Source: Nitrospiraceae bacterium (lineage in GTDB: Bacteria > Nitrospirota > Nitrospiria > Nitrospirales > Nitrospiraceae). Taken from it: a DNA stretch of 10,911 nt. Location: assembly GCA_025934615.1 (NCBI GenBank), contig JAICXS010000026.1, positions 1 to 10,911 of the forward strand, in the 5' to 3' direction. Of this stretch, positions 1 through 7,208 are shown one piece after another. Each line of letters opens with the position of its first letter. Position 1 is the stretch's first letter. The notes below the pieces were generated by a model. That model ran no database searches and was not told the DNA's origin. It saw only the letters and a program-made list of their open reading frames with translations. A program made the translations under genes and the position numbers.

Positions 1-1
1 G

Positions 2-910
2 ACTGGTCACCCCATGCCAATGATCCAGGAGGAGTTCCAAGATCCCTTAGTTCCCACATTGCCTGGTGACTCGCCGCGGAGACCGGAATTGCGCGTCAAG
101 GATCGGCTGTATGAATATCAATGGTTTCGTATCGGAACCGTCTCGGGGGAGCCGACCCGACTTGGTCTCGTATTCCGCGACATCACCGATGAGCGGCGGC
201 TGCAGGAGAAAGTCATTCAAGCTGAAAAGTTCTCGGGCCTTTCTCTCTTGGCCTCCGGGCTCAAACACGAGCTAAATAATCCCTTATTTGGCGTGATGGG
301 GCTGGGGGAAGTCATCGCAGAAGAGTCCAACCCTCAATTGATTAAAGAACTCGCCAAAGATGTGGTGGCGCAAGCGAAACGCATGGCGGATGTCATACAA
401 GAATTGACGGGACAGGCATTGCGTGAATCGGACGACCAACAAGCTATGATCGATTGCAATGAATTGGTGGAAGAGGTGTTAACCGGGCTGCGTGCCACCG
501 AGGCGAGTGCGAGGATCCACATCCGCACGGAACTGGGACGGCTTCCTAAAATTCGGATTCGGACGAACGAGCTCCGCCAGGTGTTCGTGAATGTATTGAC
601 GAATGCCGTGCAGGCAATCAAAGGGAATGGCGTCCTTGAGGTAAGGACCGAGACAATCAATGGTCAGATTTCTGTGAAGATCCACGATTCCGGATGCGGG
701 ATCCCGAGTGTGTATTTGACGAAGGTATTCGACGCATTTTTCACTACGAAGGCTCAAGGGGAAGGCCGGGGACTCGGCTTGACCATTGCGCGTCGGATTG
801 TCGAGAGCCTTGGCGGCCAGATCTCGATTGAATCGCAAGAAGGGCACGGCTCGACGGTGTTCATTACGTTGCCGGTCATGCAGGTCAGCGAATGCCGAAG
901 GGTATCATGA
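2..910 (+). CDS. Sensor histidine kinase, PAS plus HisKA/HATPase (5' partial)
   Basis: C-terminal part of a two-component sensor kinase that autophosphorylates on histidine. The frame is open to the left edge with no stop, so the ATG at 14 is probably internal; residue numbers below count from it. Residues about 25-60 look like the end of a PAS domain, finishing in the common RDITDERR exit motif. The H-box is GLKHELNNPL with phospho-acceptor H85, the N-box is around N193/N196, G1 is DSGCG at 225-229, the F-box is at 242-243 (FF) and G2 is GEGRGLG at 249-255. All catalytic motifs are intact. No membrane segment is seen in the visible part; any would lie upstream. The stop codon overlaps the ATG of the following haem protein gene (ATGA), so the two are probably translationally coupled. 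No response regulator is present in the window. Family certain, signal unknown. Confidence 0.93.
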   Translation, partial: TGHPMPMIQEEFQDPLVPTLPGDSPRRPELRVKDRLYEYQWFRIGTVSGEPTRLGLVFRDITDERRLQEKVIQAEKFSGLSLLASGLKHELNNPLFGVMGLGEVIAEESNPQLIKELAKDVVAQAKRMADVIQELTGQALRESDDQQAMIDCNELVEEVLTGLRATEASARIHIRTELGRLPKIRIRTNELRQVFVNVLTNAVQAIKGNGVLEVRTETINGQISVKIHDSGCGIPSVYLTKVFDAFFTTKAQGEGRGLGLTIARRIVESLGGQISIESQEGHGSTVFITLPVMQVSECRRVS

Positions 911-1491
911 GACGAACGACGACACAGTACCTCATGATTCTTGTTGCCGGTGTCATGTTCGTGTGTACTTTCATGGCAGCCAAAAGGGCCGTCCCGCAGC
1001 ATGGCGTTCTTCCCACGACTGTGGCGGATTATGTCCATGCCGTCATCGAGGCGGATCGTGCCATTTATACGAAACACGTTGTCGATCGTATGCAGGAAAA
1101 AGGTGTGGTTGGCGCCTCAGAGAATTGGGAATCCCAGAATACGTTGCCGCTCCCGGCCCAATTTCTGATTGACTCAGCGCGCATGGTTGCAAAGAAGAAT
1201 CGGGGCATTCGGTATCGATTGGTCAGCCTCTGGCCGATCTACGAGCGCAATGGGCCCGCCACCGAATTCGAGCGGGGTGGGCTTGAAGCGATTATGAAAC
1301 AGCCTGACAAGACGTATACGGGATATGCCGAGAGTGGCGGGCAGCGGTACTTTCAAGCAATCTATGCCGATATTGCAGTGGCTCAAGCCTGTATCGGCTG
1401 CCACAATGCCCATCCCAATAGTCCCCGGCGCGATTTCAAATTGAACGATGTCATGGGCGGCCTCGTGATTACTTTCCCCGTTGGTCCATGA
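907..1491 (+). CDS. Membrane-anchored Tll0287-like (DUF3365) haem c domain protein
   Basis: A 194-residue protein with an N-terminal hydrophobic segment (about residues 8-25) after a short basic start, so it is probably anchored with the rest in the periplasm. The body matches the Tll0287-like/DUF3365 family: a stretch resembling 'SLWPIYERNGP' near 107-117, and a C-terminal CIGCH motif at 162-166 followed by NAHPNSPRRDFK and DVMGG. CxxCH is the covalent c-type haem site, and these domains are usually sensory. I chose the ATG at 907 because it overlaps the kinase TGA as ATGA and has a GAAGGG ribosome site at 897-902; an in-frame ATG at 892 would add five residues. Coupling to a histidine kinase suggests that it senses a redox state or a small ligand for that kinase, which is inference. 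A purely electron-transfer role is the alternative. Confidence 0.85.
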   Translation: MRRTTTQYLMILVAGVMFVCTFMAAKRAVPQHGVLPTTVADYVHAVIEADRAIYTKHVVDRMQEKGVVGASENWESQNTLPLPAQFLIDSARMVAKKNRGIRYRLVSLWPIYERNGPATEFERGGLEAIMKQPDKTYTGYAESGGQRYFQAIYADIAVAQACIGCHNAHPNSPRRDFKLNDVMGGLVITFPVGP

Positions 1492-1507
1492 CGGAGGATT
1501 ACGAACA

Positions 1508-1810
1508 TTACAACCACTGAATGCACGGCATGACGAAAATGTGAAAAGGCACCCCCATTGCTCGTTGTTGCTTCTCTAATTCGCCTTCAAATGCTCGAAT
1601 GCGATCCCTGAAACTGTTCAGGCGATCATCGGGGACAGCAAGGAGCAGGACGGTATTTGCACCTCCCCACGTCAGTGATCCAGGCACCATGCCGGTTTCC
1701 CCTTTGCCTTGTGCGCCATCGAGTCGCGTGTACGGCAGTTGTTCATGCTCTACCCAGGGTAAAACTTCCTCTTCGAGCGACGTCCGGAACACCATCATCA
1801 CCATTTGCAT
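1508..1810 (-). CDS. PII-like small protein (PG0541-type, transporter-associated family)
   Basis: A 100-residue protein that resembles the PII-like proteins of the PG0541 type: a beta strand at the N-terminus (VMMVF), helix with EEEVLPW, then a YTRLDGAQGKGETG loop, a TWGGANTVLLLAV strand, a charged helix, and a final FVMPC strand. This order fits the ferredoxin-like fold of PII and CutA relatives. Classical GlnB features (the T-loop tyrosine motif and full length of about 112) are not evident. Relatives are often encoded next to efflux or other transporters, but no transporter lies beside it here. The start is supported by GAGGGAG at 1818-1824, seven bases upstream of the ATG; other ATGs follow at codons 3, 5 and 6. 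It converges on the haem-protein gene with only 16 bases between the stops. The ligand and partner cannot be told from sequence. Confidence 0.72.
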   Translation of the reverse strand: MQMVMMVFRTSLEEEVLPWVEHEQLPYTRLDGAQGKGETGMVPGSLTWGGANTVLLLAVPDDRLNSFRDRIRAFEGELEKQQRAMGVPFHIFVMPCIQWL

Positions 1811-2052
1811 CGTCGATCTCCCTCGTCATGTTTGCAGGCCCATGGTTTCACCTCAACTCTACCAGCATTACGGCACGTTGGGGGTCAGGTGGCAGGCGCA
1901 TGTCTTGTACGACCATTGCCCACAGAATCTGATGAAAATGATCGTTCAGGAGGGAAGAGAGGCTTTGAGGAGCGCGCTTTCGTCTGCCGAGACCCGGGAC
2001 GGCACTGTCGCTCGTCTATTGAAAGGCTGACTGCGGGGAAACGGCCGTAAGA
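1811..2052. other. Intergenic gap between PII-like gene and atpC
   Basis: This stretch of 242 bases lies downstream of the atp operon and upstream of the PII-like gene. I see no RNA gene and no clear rho-independent terminator: the short palindrome ACGGCCGT just after the atpC stop and a small GC-rich stem (TGCCG/CGGCA) are not followed by a T-run on the minus strand. The leader of the PII-like gene, with its ribosome site at 1818-1824, must lie in its left end. A small plus-strand reading frame fills much of it and is listed separately. Confidence 0.5.
1842..2030 (+). CDS. Doubtful small ORF, 62 residues, unknown
   Basis: An open frame from ATG 1842 to TGA 2028-2030 that sits wholly inside the gap between two minus-strand genes, so it is not a shadow of either. 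The predicted product is hydrophilic, with a likely helical C-terminal half (NLMKMIVQEGREALRSAL) and no signal peptide or membrane segment. I do not recognise the family. Only a weak ribosome site (GCAGG) precedes the ATG, at very short spacing. It could be a real small gene, a remnant of a longer gene, or chance. No function is proposed. Confidence 0.22.
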   Translation: MVSPQLYQHYGTLGVRWQAHVLYDHCPQNLMKMIVQEGREALRSALSSAETRDGTVARLLKG

Positions 2053-2466
2053 TCAGGGCCTGCGTATCCGCTCGGCGATACGTTTGCGGAGGCGGGCTTT
2101 TTCGAGACTAACCCTCGCGGCCTCCACTTCCGATGGAAGGCCTCCTGTTTCGAGTCGCCGCTCAGCTGCCTCGACACCCGCCTGGGCACGATCGACATCG
2201 ATGTCTTCGGCTTTTTCAGCCACCTCGGCAAGAATCGTGACTTTGTGCGGCGTCACTTCGGCAAATCCCCAGAGAACCGACATGTATTGGATGTGCTCGC
2301 CGATTCGGTAGCGGAGCTCGCCGATTTTCAGCGTGGTGAGAAAATGGGTATGGCCGGGGAGCACGCCGAATTCCCCTTCAACGCCGGGCGCAATGACTTC
2401 CTCGACCTGCTGACTGAGCAGTAAATGCTCGGGCGTGACGACTTCTAATAAGATGGTGTTCGCCAT
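2053..2466 (-). CDS. atpC: F1F0 ATP synthase epsilon subunit
   Basis: Epsilon subunit of the F1 central stalk, which with gamma couples rotation to catalysis and can inhibit ATP hydrolysis through its C-terminal helices. The 137-residue length is normal. Residues 1 to about 84 form the N-terminal beta-sandwich, with the family-typical GEFGVLPGHTHFLTTLKIG at 31-49. Residues about 87-135 form the helical hairpin. IDVDRA at 89-94 fits the I/L-D-x-x-R-A motif that binds ATP in some bacterial epsilon subunits; whether it binds here is not known. It is the last gene of the atpHAGDC cluster, 63 bases after atpD. There is no strong Shine-Dalgarno sequence before the ATG, so translation may depend partly on coupling or local structure. 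Confidence 0.97.
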   Translation of the reverse strand: MANTILLEVVTPEHLLLSQQVEEVIAPGVEGEFGVLPGHTHFLTTLKIGELRYRIGEHIQYMSVLWGFAEVTPHKVTILAEVAEKAEDIDVDRAQAGVEAAERRLETGGLPSEVEAARVSLEKARLRKRIAERIRRP

Positions 2467-2529
2467 AATTCAGGGTATCAGTGTCCAGTTATCGGCCTCT
2501 TCAACCGTCCGATGGCTGGCTGCTCTCGG

Positions 2530-3972
2530 TTATACCTTATAACCTAGCTTCTCTGCCTTCGCGATGACTTCCTCAATAGGGCCGACCATATAGAAAGCTT
2601 GCTCGGGGAGCGCATCGTATTTGCCATCCAGAATTTCCTTGAAGCTTCTCACCGTATCTTTGAGTTTGACGTACTTGCCGGGTGACCCGGTAAAGGCTTC
2701 CGCGACGTGGAACGGTTGTGACAAGAACCGTTGAATCTTGCGTGCGCGCGTGACAACAGTCTTGTCGTCTTCCGATAATTCATCCATGCCAAGAATGGCA
2801 ATAATATCTTGCAACTCTTTATAGCGTTGCAAAACGGATTGGACGCCGCGTGCCACGGCGTAGTGTTCTTCGCCGACGATTTGCGGATCGAGAATGCGTG
2901 ATGTGGAATCCAGGGGATCGACAGCGGGATAAATCCCCAACTCGGCAAGGCCGCGTGACAACACAGTCGTCGCGTCAAGATGAGCAAAGGCTGTTGCCGG
3001 CGCAGGGTCGGTTAAGTCGTCTGCCGGCACATAGATGGCCTGCACCGAGGTAATGGACCCTTTTTTCGTTGACGTGATGCGTTCTTGGAGCGCGCCCATT
3101 TCCGTGCCGAGCGTCGGCTGGTAGCCGACGGCAGAGGGCATGCGACCGAGCAGCGCTGACACTTCGGAGCCGGCCTGGGTGAATCGGAAGATATTGTCGA
3201 CAAACAGCAGCACGTCCTGATTCTCTTCATCACGGAAATATTCCGCGACCGTCAGACCCGTGAGGCCGATTCGCAAACGCGCTCCGGGCGGCTCGTTCAT
3301 CTGCCCATACACGAGCGCCGCCTTTGATTTGGTATAGTCGTCGGGGTCGATGACTTTCGATTCCTGCATTTCATGCCAGAGGTCATTGCCTTCACGAGTT
3401 CGCTCGCCGACTCCGGCAAAGACTGAGAAGCCGCCGTGGTGAAGCGCAATGTTATTGATCAACTCCATAATGATGACGGTCTTGCCGACTCCAGCGCCGC
3501 CGAAGAGACCGACTTTTCCACCCTTCGAATACGGCTCCAGCAAATCCACTACCTTGATACCGGTCTCCAACACTTCGGTCTTCGTCTCTTGGTCTTCCAG
3601 AGATGGCGCAGGACGATGGATGGAATATTTCTTCTTCGTTTTAATAGGCCCTTTTTCATCGACAGGTTCACCGAGGACATTGATGAGCCGACCCAGCGTT
3701 TCACGTCCGACCGGAACCGAAATCGGCGCGCCTGAATCGACCACCGGCATGTCCCGAACCAATCCGTCGGTAGACGACATGGCAATGCCGCGCACGCGGT
3801 TCTCACCCAGGTGCTGTGCAACCTCAAGCGTAAGATGGATTTCCGGCGTGCCGGCCTTGGCGTCTTCCGCCTGATCGACTCGAATCGCGTTATAGATATT
3901 GGGGAGCTGTCCTGGCGGAAACTCCACGTCCACGACGGGACCGATGACTTGGACGACCTTCCCTGTGCTCAT
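2530..3972 (-). CDS. atpD: F1F0 ATP synthase beta subunit (catalytic)
   Basis: Catalytic beta subunit, three copies per F1, which makes ATP from ADP and phosphate at the cytoplasmic face of the membrane. The 480-residue length is standard. The N-terminal beta-barrel covers about residues 1-80. The P-loop is GGAGVGKT at 158-165; the catalytic glutamate lies in GERTREGND at 189-197 (E190); Walker B is LLFVDN at 255-260; and DELSEDDK at 397-404 is the conserved segment contacting gamma and epsilon. No key residue is missing. AAGGTG lies about four bases before the ATG. The gap to atpG, 93 bases, is the longest inside the cluster and holds a long inverted repeat that may affect how much beta is made relative to gamma. 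Confidence 0.99.
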   Translation of the reverse strand: MSTGKVVQVIGPVVDVEFPPGQLPNIYNAIRVDQAEDAKAGTPEIHLTLEVAQHLGENRVRGIAMSSTDGLVRDMPVVDSGAPISVPVGRETLGRLINVLGEPVDEKGPIKTKKKYSIHRPAPSLEDQETKTEVLETGIKVVDLLEPYSKGGKVGLFGGAGVGKTVIIMELINNIALHHGGFSVFAGVGERTREGNDLWHEMQESKVIDPDDYTKSKAALVYGQMNEPPGARLRIGLTGLTVAEYFRDEENQDVLLFVDNIFRFTQAGSEVSALLGRMPSAVGYQPTLGTEMGALQERITSTKKGSITSVQAIYVPADDLTDPAPATAFAHLDATTVLSRGLAELGIYPAVDPLDSTSRILDPQIVGEEHYAVARGVQSVLQRYKELQDIIAILGMDELSEDDKTVVTRARKIQRFLSQPFHVAEAFTGSPGKYVKLKDTVRSFKEILDGKYDALPEQAFYMVGPIEEVIAKAEKLGYKV

Positions 3973-3991
3973 CTTTCACCTTTCGGTAATT

Positions 3992-4052
3992 GAATGTTCA
4001 ATGTCGAGTGTTAATAAAACATCGCGCGGAAATCATTCGACACTGTTCATTC
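3992..4052. repeat. Imperfect inverted repeat in the atpG-atpD gap
   Basis: Two 16-base arms, 3992-4007 (GAATGTTCAATGTCGA) and 4037-4052 (TCGACACTGTTCATTC), pair at 13 of 16 positions, plus one possible G-U pair in the minus-strand transcript. The mismatches are a 2-base internal loop. The intervening loop is 29 bases. It lies 20 bases upstream of the atpD start codon in the direction of transcription. No run of U follows it directly, so it does not look like an intrinsic terminator. It could be an RNA processing or stabilising structure or a small repeat element; no second copy was seen in the window. Confidence 0.6.
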
Positions 4053-4065
4053 ACCAACATTTTGT

Positions 4066-4938
4066 TTACTTCAGCGCCTCGGCTCCGCCGACGATATCCA
4101 TCAACTCTTTAGTAATGGCCGCCTGGCGGGTCTTGTTGTAGTAGAGGGTCAATTTCTTGATGATCTCTCCGGCGTTCCGACTGGCCCCGTCCATCGCCGC
4201 CATACGGGCACCGTGCTCTGCAGCGGATGATTCCAGCAGAACTCGGTATGCCTGGGTCTGGAAATGCTTGGGCAACAATGCCGCCAAGAGCTCATCTTCA
4301 TCCGGCTCGTAGAGGTAACTGCCCCCGAATTGTGGCGTGCCCTCGTTTATCTGATCGAGCGCTTCAATAGGGAAAAGTTTCTCGACGATCACGCGCTGTT
4401 GAATCGCCGATTTGAATTCATTGTAAATCACATACAGTTCGTCGAACGTGCCTTTCGTGTAAGACTCTATCAGGTCATGTCCGATTTCGATGCCGTGCTC
4501 ATAGCTCAATCGATCGAAAATGCCGAGCCACTGCTGGCGAAGAGGCCATGGGCGCCGACGGAAATATTCTCGTCCTTTCCGGCCGACGACGCTCAGCGTA
4601 ACCTTCGAGCCACGCGCTTCGGATTGATGGATGAATTCGAATGCTTTCCGAATGATGTTGGCATTGAACGCGCCGCAGAGACCGCGATCGCTGGTGACGA
4701 CGAGAATTTCAATATTCCGCGCCGTGCGCTTTTGGAGAAGCGGGTGCGACGAGCGGTTCACTCTGCGACTAAGGTTGGCAATGACCTCTCGCATCTTGTG
4801 ACCATACGGCCGGGCAGACAGAATGCGATCCTGCGCACGCTTGAGCTTCGCCGCCGCGACCATTTTCATGGCTTTGGTGATTTTCTGCGTATTTTTGATG
4901 GCCGCGATTTTACGGCGAAGACTTTGAAGACTTGGCAT
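4066..4938 (-). CDS. atpG: F1F0 ATP synthase gamma subunit
   Basis: Gamma subunit, the rotating central shaft of F1 that drives conformational change in the three beta subunits. The product of 290 residues is within the usual range. The conserved N-terminal helix (SLRRKIAAIKNTQKITKAM, residues 3-21) and C-terminal helix (NAGEIIKKLTLYYNKTRQA, in the last 40 residues) form the antiparallel coiled coil; the middle Rossmann-like domain includes VTSDRGLCGAFNANI near residues 80-94. It lies 51 bases after atpA and 93 before atpD. No good Shine-Dalgarno sequence precedes the ATG. Nothing is truncated or unusual. Confidence 0.98.
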   Translation of the reverse strand: MPSLQSLRRKIAAIKNTQKITKAMKMVAAAKLKRAQDRILSARPYGHKMREVIANLSRRVNRSSHPLLQKRTARNIEILVVTSDRGLCGAFNANIIRKAFEFIHQSEARGSKVTLSVVGRKGREYFRRRPWPLRQQWLGIFDRLSYEHGIEIGHDLIESYTKGTFDELYVIYNEFKSAIQQRVIVEKLFPIEALDQINEGTPQFGGSYLYEPDEDELLAALLPKHFQTQAYRVLLESSAAEHGARMAAMDGASRNAGEIIKKLTLYYNKTRQAAITKELMDIVGGAEALK

Positions 4939-4989
4939 GGTCTTGAGTGCTCAACGCCTGACTGACAGTTTCAGATGCACAATCAATAA

Positions 4990-6510
4990 TTATGCTTTGG
5001 CCGCGTATCCCATCGTCTGCTTAAACGTACCGATGATCTGTTTCAATTCATTGCCAAAGGCTTCGTCGATTTTTCCTTTGGTCACCAGGTCCTTTTTCAC
5101 CTGTGGATGGTGCTGCGCCACGTAATGCAGCAAGTCATCCTCGAACTGCCGAACTTTGTTCACCGCAACGTCGTCGAGAAAGCCGTTGGTGCCGGCATAA
5201 ATAGAGAGCACTTGATCGGCCACCGGCATCGGCCGGTATTGTCCTTGTTTCAGGAGTTCAACCATGCGGACACCACGGCTCAATTGCGCCTGTGTCGTCT
5301 TATCGAGTTCGCTGCCGAACTGCGCAAACGCCGCCATTTCTCGATACTGCGCCAAATCCAATCGCAGTGTCCCGGCGACCTGCTTCATGGTTTTGATCTG
5401 AGCCGACCCGCCGACGCGCGAGACTGAAAGACCGACGTTGATGGCCGGCCGAATACCGGCATAGAAGAGGTCGCCGGCCAGATAGATTTGACCGTCCGTG
5501 ATCGAGATCACGTTGGTCGGAATGTACGCCGACACGTCACCGGCCTGCGTTTCAATGATGGGAAGCGCGGTCAGACTGCCCCCTCCAAGCTTTTCGCTCA
5601 TTTTTGCGGCACGCTCCAGCAATCGAGAATGCAGATAGAAGACATCGCCGGGGTAGGCTTCGCGACCAGGCGGCCGGCGGAGCAGCAGGGATAACTGACG
5701 GTATGCCGTGGCGTGCTTGGACAGATCGTCGTAGATGATCAGGGCATGCTTGCCATTGTCTCGGAAGTATTCGCCCATTGCTACACCGGCATAGGGCGCG
5801 AGATATTGAAGCGAGGCCGAGTCGCTGGCTGTGGCCGAGACCACCATGCTGTATTCCATCGCATGATGCTCTTCCAATGTCTTGACGACACGCGCAACCG
5901 TGGAACGCTTTTGCCCGATCGCCACATAAATGCAGAAGACGTTTTGGCCGCGCTGATTGATGATCGTATCGACCGCAATAGCGGTTTTCCCCGTCTGCCG
6001 GTCGCCGATGATCAATTCGCGCTGACCACGCCCAATCGGGATCATCGCATCGATGGCTTTGATGCCGGTCTGCAACGGTTCACGAACCGACTGACGGTCG
6101 ATCACGCCGGGTGCCCGCACTTCCAATCGTTGCGTCGTCGAAGCCTTAATCGGGCCCTTGCCGTCGAGCGGCTGTCCGATCGCATTGACAACGCGCCCGA
6201 CGAGGGCTTCGCCGACCGGCACTTCGGCAATGCGACTGGTGCGTTTGACCGGGTCCCCTTCCTTAATGCTGGTCTCGTCGCCCATGAGCACGGCGCCAAC
6301 GCTGTCTTCTTCTAGGTTGAGCGCGATTCCGTACAGGCCGCCGGGGAACTCGAGCATTTCGCCGGCCATCGCCCCTTCAAGGCCATAAATCTTGGCAATG
6401 CCGTCACCGACCTGGATGACAGATCCGGTTTCGTTGACATCGACGCGCTGGTCGAACCCTTTAATCTTCTCCTTAATGATCGAGCTAATTTCTTCAGACT
6501 TGATCTGCAT
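4990..6510 (-). CDS. atpA: F1F0 ATP synthase alpha subunit
   Basis: Alpha subunit, three copies per F1, carrying non-catalytic nucleotide sites and supplying the arginine finger to the catalytic sites. The 506-residue length is standard. The P-loop is GDRQTGKT at 169-176; Walker B is near ALIIYDD at 256-262; the arginine-finger motif SVSRVGGSAQ is at 362-371 (R365). The N-terminal helix (residues 1-25) that binds the delta subunit is present. An AAGGAG ribosome site at 6517-6522, overlapping the last codons of atpH, lies six bases before the ATG; the genes are three bases apart, so coupled translation is likely. This is the strongest ribosome site in the atp cluster. Confidence 0.99.
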   Translation of the reverse strand: MQIKSEEISSIIKEKIKGFDQRVDVNETGSVIQVGDGIAKIYGLEGAMAGEMLEFPGGLYGIALNLEEDSVGAVLMGDETSIKEGDPVKRTSRIAEVPVGEALVGRVVNAIGQPLDGKGPIKASTTQRLEVRAPGVIDRQSVREPLQTGIKAIDAMIPIGRGQRELIIGDRQTGKTAIAVDTIINQRGQNVFCIYVAIGQKRSTVARVVKTLEEHHAMEYSMVVSATASDSASLQYLAPYAGVAMGEYFRDNGKHALIIYDDLSKHATAYRQLSLLLRRPPGREAYPGDVFYLHSRLLERAAKMSEKLGGGSLTALPIIETQAGDVSAYIPTNVISITDGQIYLAGDLFYAGIRPAINVGLSVSRVGGSAQIKTMKQVAGTLRLDLAQYREMAAFAQFGSELDKTTQAQLSRGVRMVELLKQGQYRPMPVADQVLSIYAGTNGFLDDVAVNKVRQFEDDLLHYVAQHHPQVKKDLVTKGKIDEAFGNELKQIIGTFKQTMGYAAKA

Positions 6511-6513
6511 CAG

Positions 6514-7053
6514 CTACTCCTTCGTCACGAGGGTCCGCATGGTGTTCAGGCGCGTGCGAACCGTGCTGTCGAATAGGGTGCTTCCAATTCGAATTTGAAG
6601 TCCGGCAAGCAGAGTGGGCTTTGTGTGAAAGGTCAAATCGACATCGCGCTGCAGCAACGTTCGAAGGCGGCTCCGAAGCTGTTCTTGATGTTCCGCCGTG
6701 AATGGCGCGGCAGATAGCACTTCAACGGGCTGCATGCCTTTTTGCCGATCGGCCAGAATGGCAAACTCTGTCGCAATTTCGGAGAGGAAGCCGACTCGAT
6801 TTTTCTTAATTAGCTGAGCTAAAAATTGGCCCATGATAGGGGGACATCCCAAGCGTTCGCTAATGGATTCGAGGACCGCTCGCTTATCATTGAGACTAAA
6901 GGCCGGCGAGGCGAGTATGTGTTTCAATGAGACCGAGGTGGCAACGGCATCCGCTAAGGCGACGAGGCCGTCGCGGGTCGCCTCCACCTGTCCCATTTCT
7001 ATGAGCCCAAACAAAGCTTTCGCGTAACGTCGCGCGACAGCAGTTTTAATCAC
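6514..7053 (-). CDS. atpH: F1F0 ATP synthase delta subunit
   Basis: Delta subunit, which ties the top of F1 to the peripheral stalk (b subunits). The chosen start is the GTG at 7051-7053, giving 179 residues that begin MIKTAVARRYAKALF, the usual beginning of the family and usual length. The longest frame starts at GTG 7107 and adds 18 residues that do not look like delta; the predicted transcription start (about 7104) would fall at that codon, so the longer form is unlikely. Conserved parts include LIKKNRVGFL (81-90) and the C-terminal GLQIRIGSTLFDSTVRTRL (151-169). Neither start has a clear Shine-Dalgarno sequence. It is the first gene of the F1 cluster; atpF, its common upstream neighbour in bacteria, is absent. 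Confidence 0.93.
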   Translation of the reverse strand: MIKTAVARRYAKALFGLIEMGQVEATRDGLVALADAVATSVSLKHILASPAFSLNDKRAVLESISERLGCPPIMGQFLAQLIKKNRVGFLSEIATEFAILADRQKGMQPVEVLSAAPFTAEHQEQLRSRLRTLLQRDVDLTFHTKPTLLAGLQIRIGSTLFDSTVRTRLNTMRTLVTKE

Positions 7054-7110
7054 AATCGTTACCGATGACCGGGGGTGAATATCCGTGCGGGTGGGCACGA
7101 AAAACACGGC

Positions 7111-7140
7111 AAACTAGCATCAGCGAATGGGCAGTGTCAA
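7111..7140 (-). promoter_or_regulatory. Candidate sigma-70 promoter of the atpHAGDC operon
   Basis: On the minus strand, a perfect TTGACA (-35, 7135-7140) is followed by an 18-base spacer and TAGTTT (-10, 7111-7116, three of six matches to TATAAT). The -10 is preceded by TGC (7117-7119), the extended -10 signature. Transcription would start near 7104, about 50 bases upstream of the GTG chosen for atpH. It lies in the only intergenic space between mnmA and atpH. Seen by eye; not tested. Confidence 0.5.
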
Positions 7141-7208
7141 GCAGGAAGAGGACGGGAGCAGTTGTCCAGAAGCTGGGTACAAGAAAACGGGATGGTTGAT
7201 TTCAGCGG

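Noticed and set aside
14..16. ATG at 14 as the true start of the histidine kinase
   Set aside because: The frame is open to the left edge and the PAS domain is cut, so the gene very likely begins outside the window.
1990..2052. Terminator after atpC
   Set aside because: The short GC-rich stems there are not followed by a T-run on the minus strand, so an intrinsic terminator cannot be supported.
2705..2713. ACGTGGAAC inside atpD as a second parS
   Set aside because: Only one half of the parS palindrome is present; the other half does not match, and it lies in conserved coding sequence.
4264..4965. Plus-strand open frame of 233 codons opposite atpG
   Set aside because: It is antisense to a certain gene and shows no recognisable domain; it is a shadow of atpG.
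5713..6315. Plus-strand open frame of 200 codons opposite atpA
   Set aside because: It lies entirely antisense to atpA, with an Asp/Arg-rich composition typical of a shadow frame.
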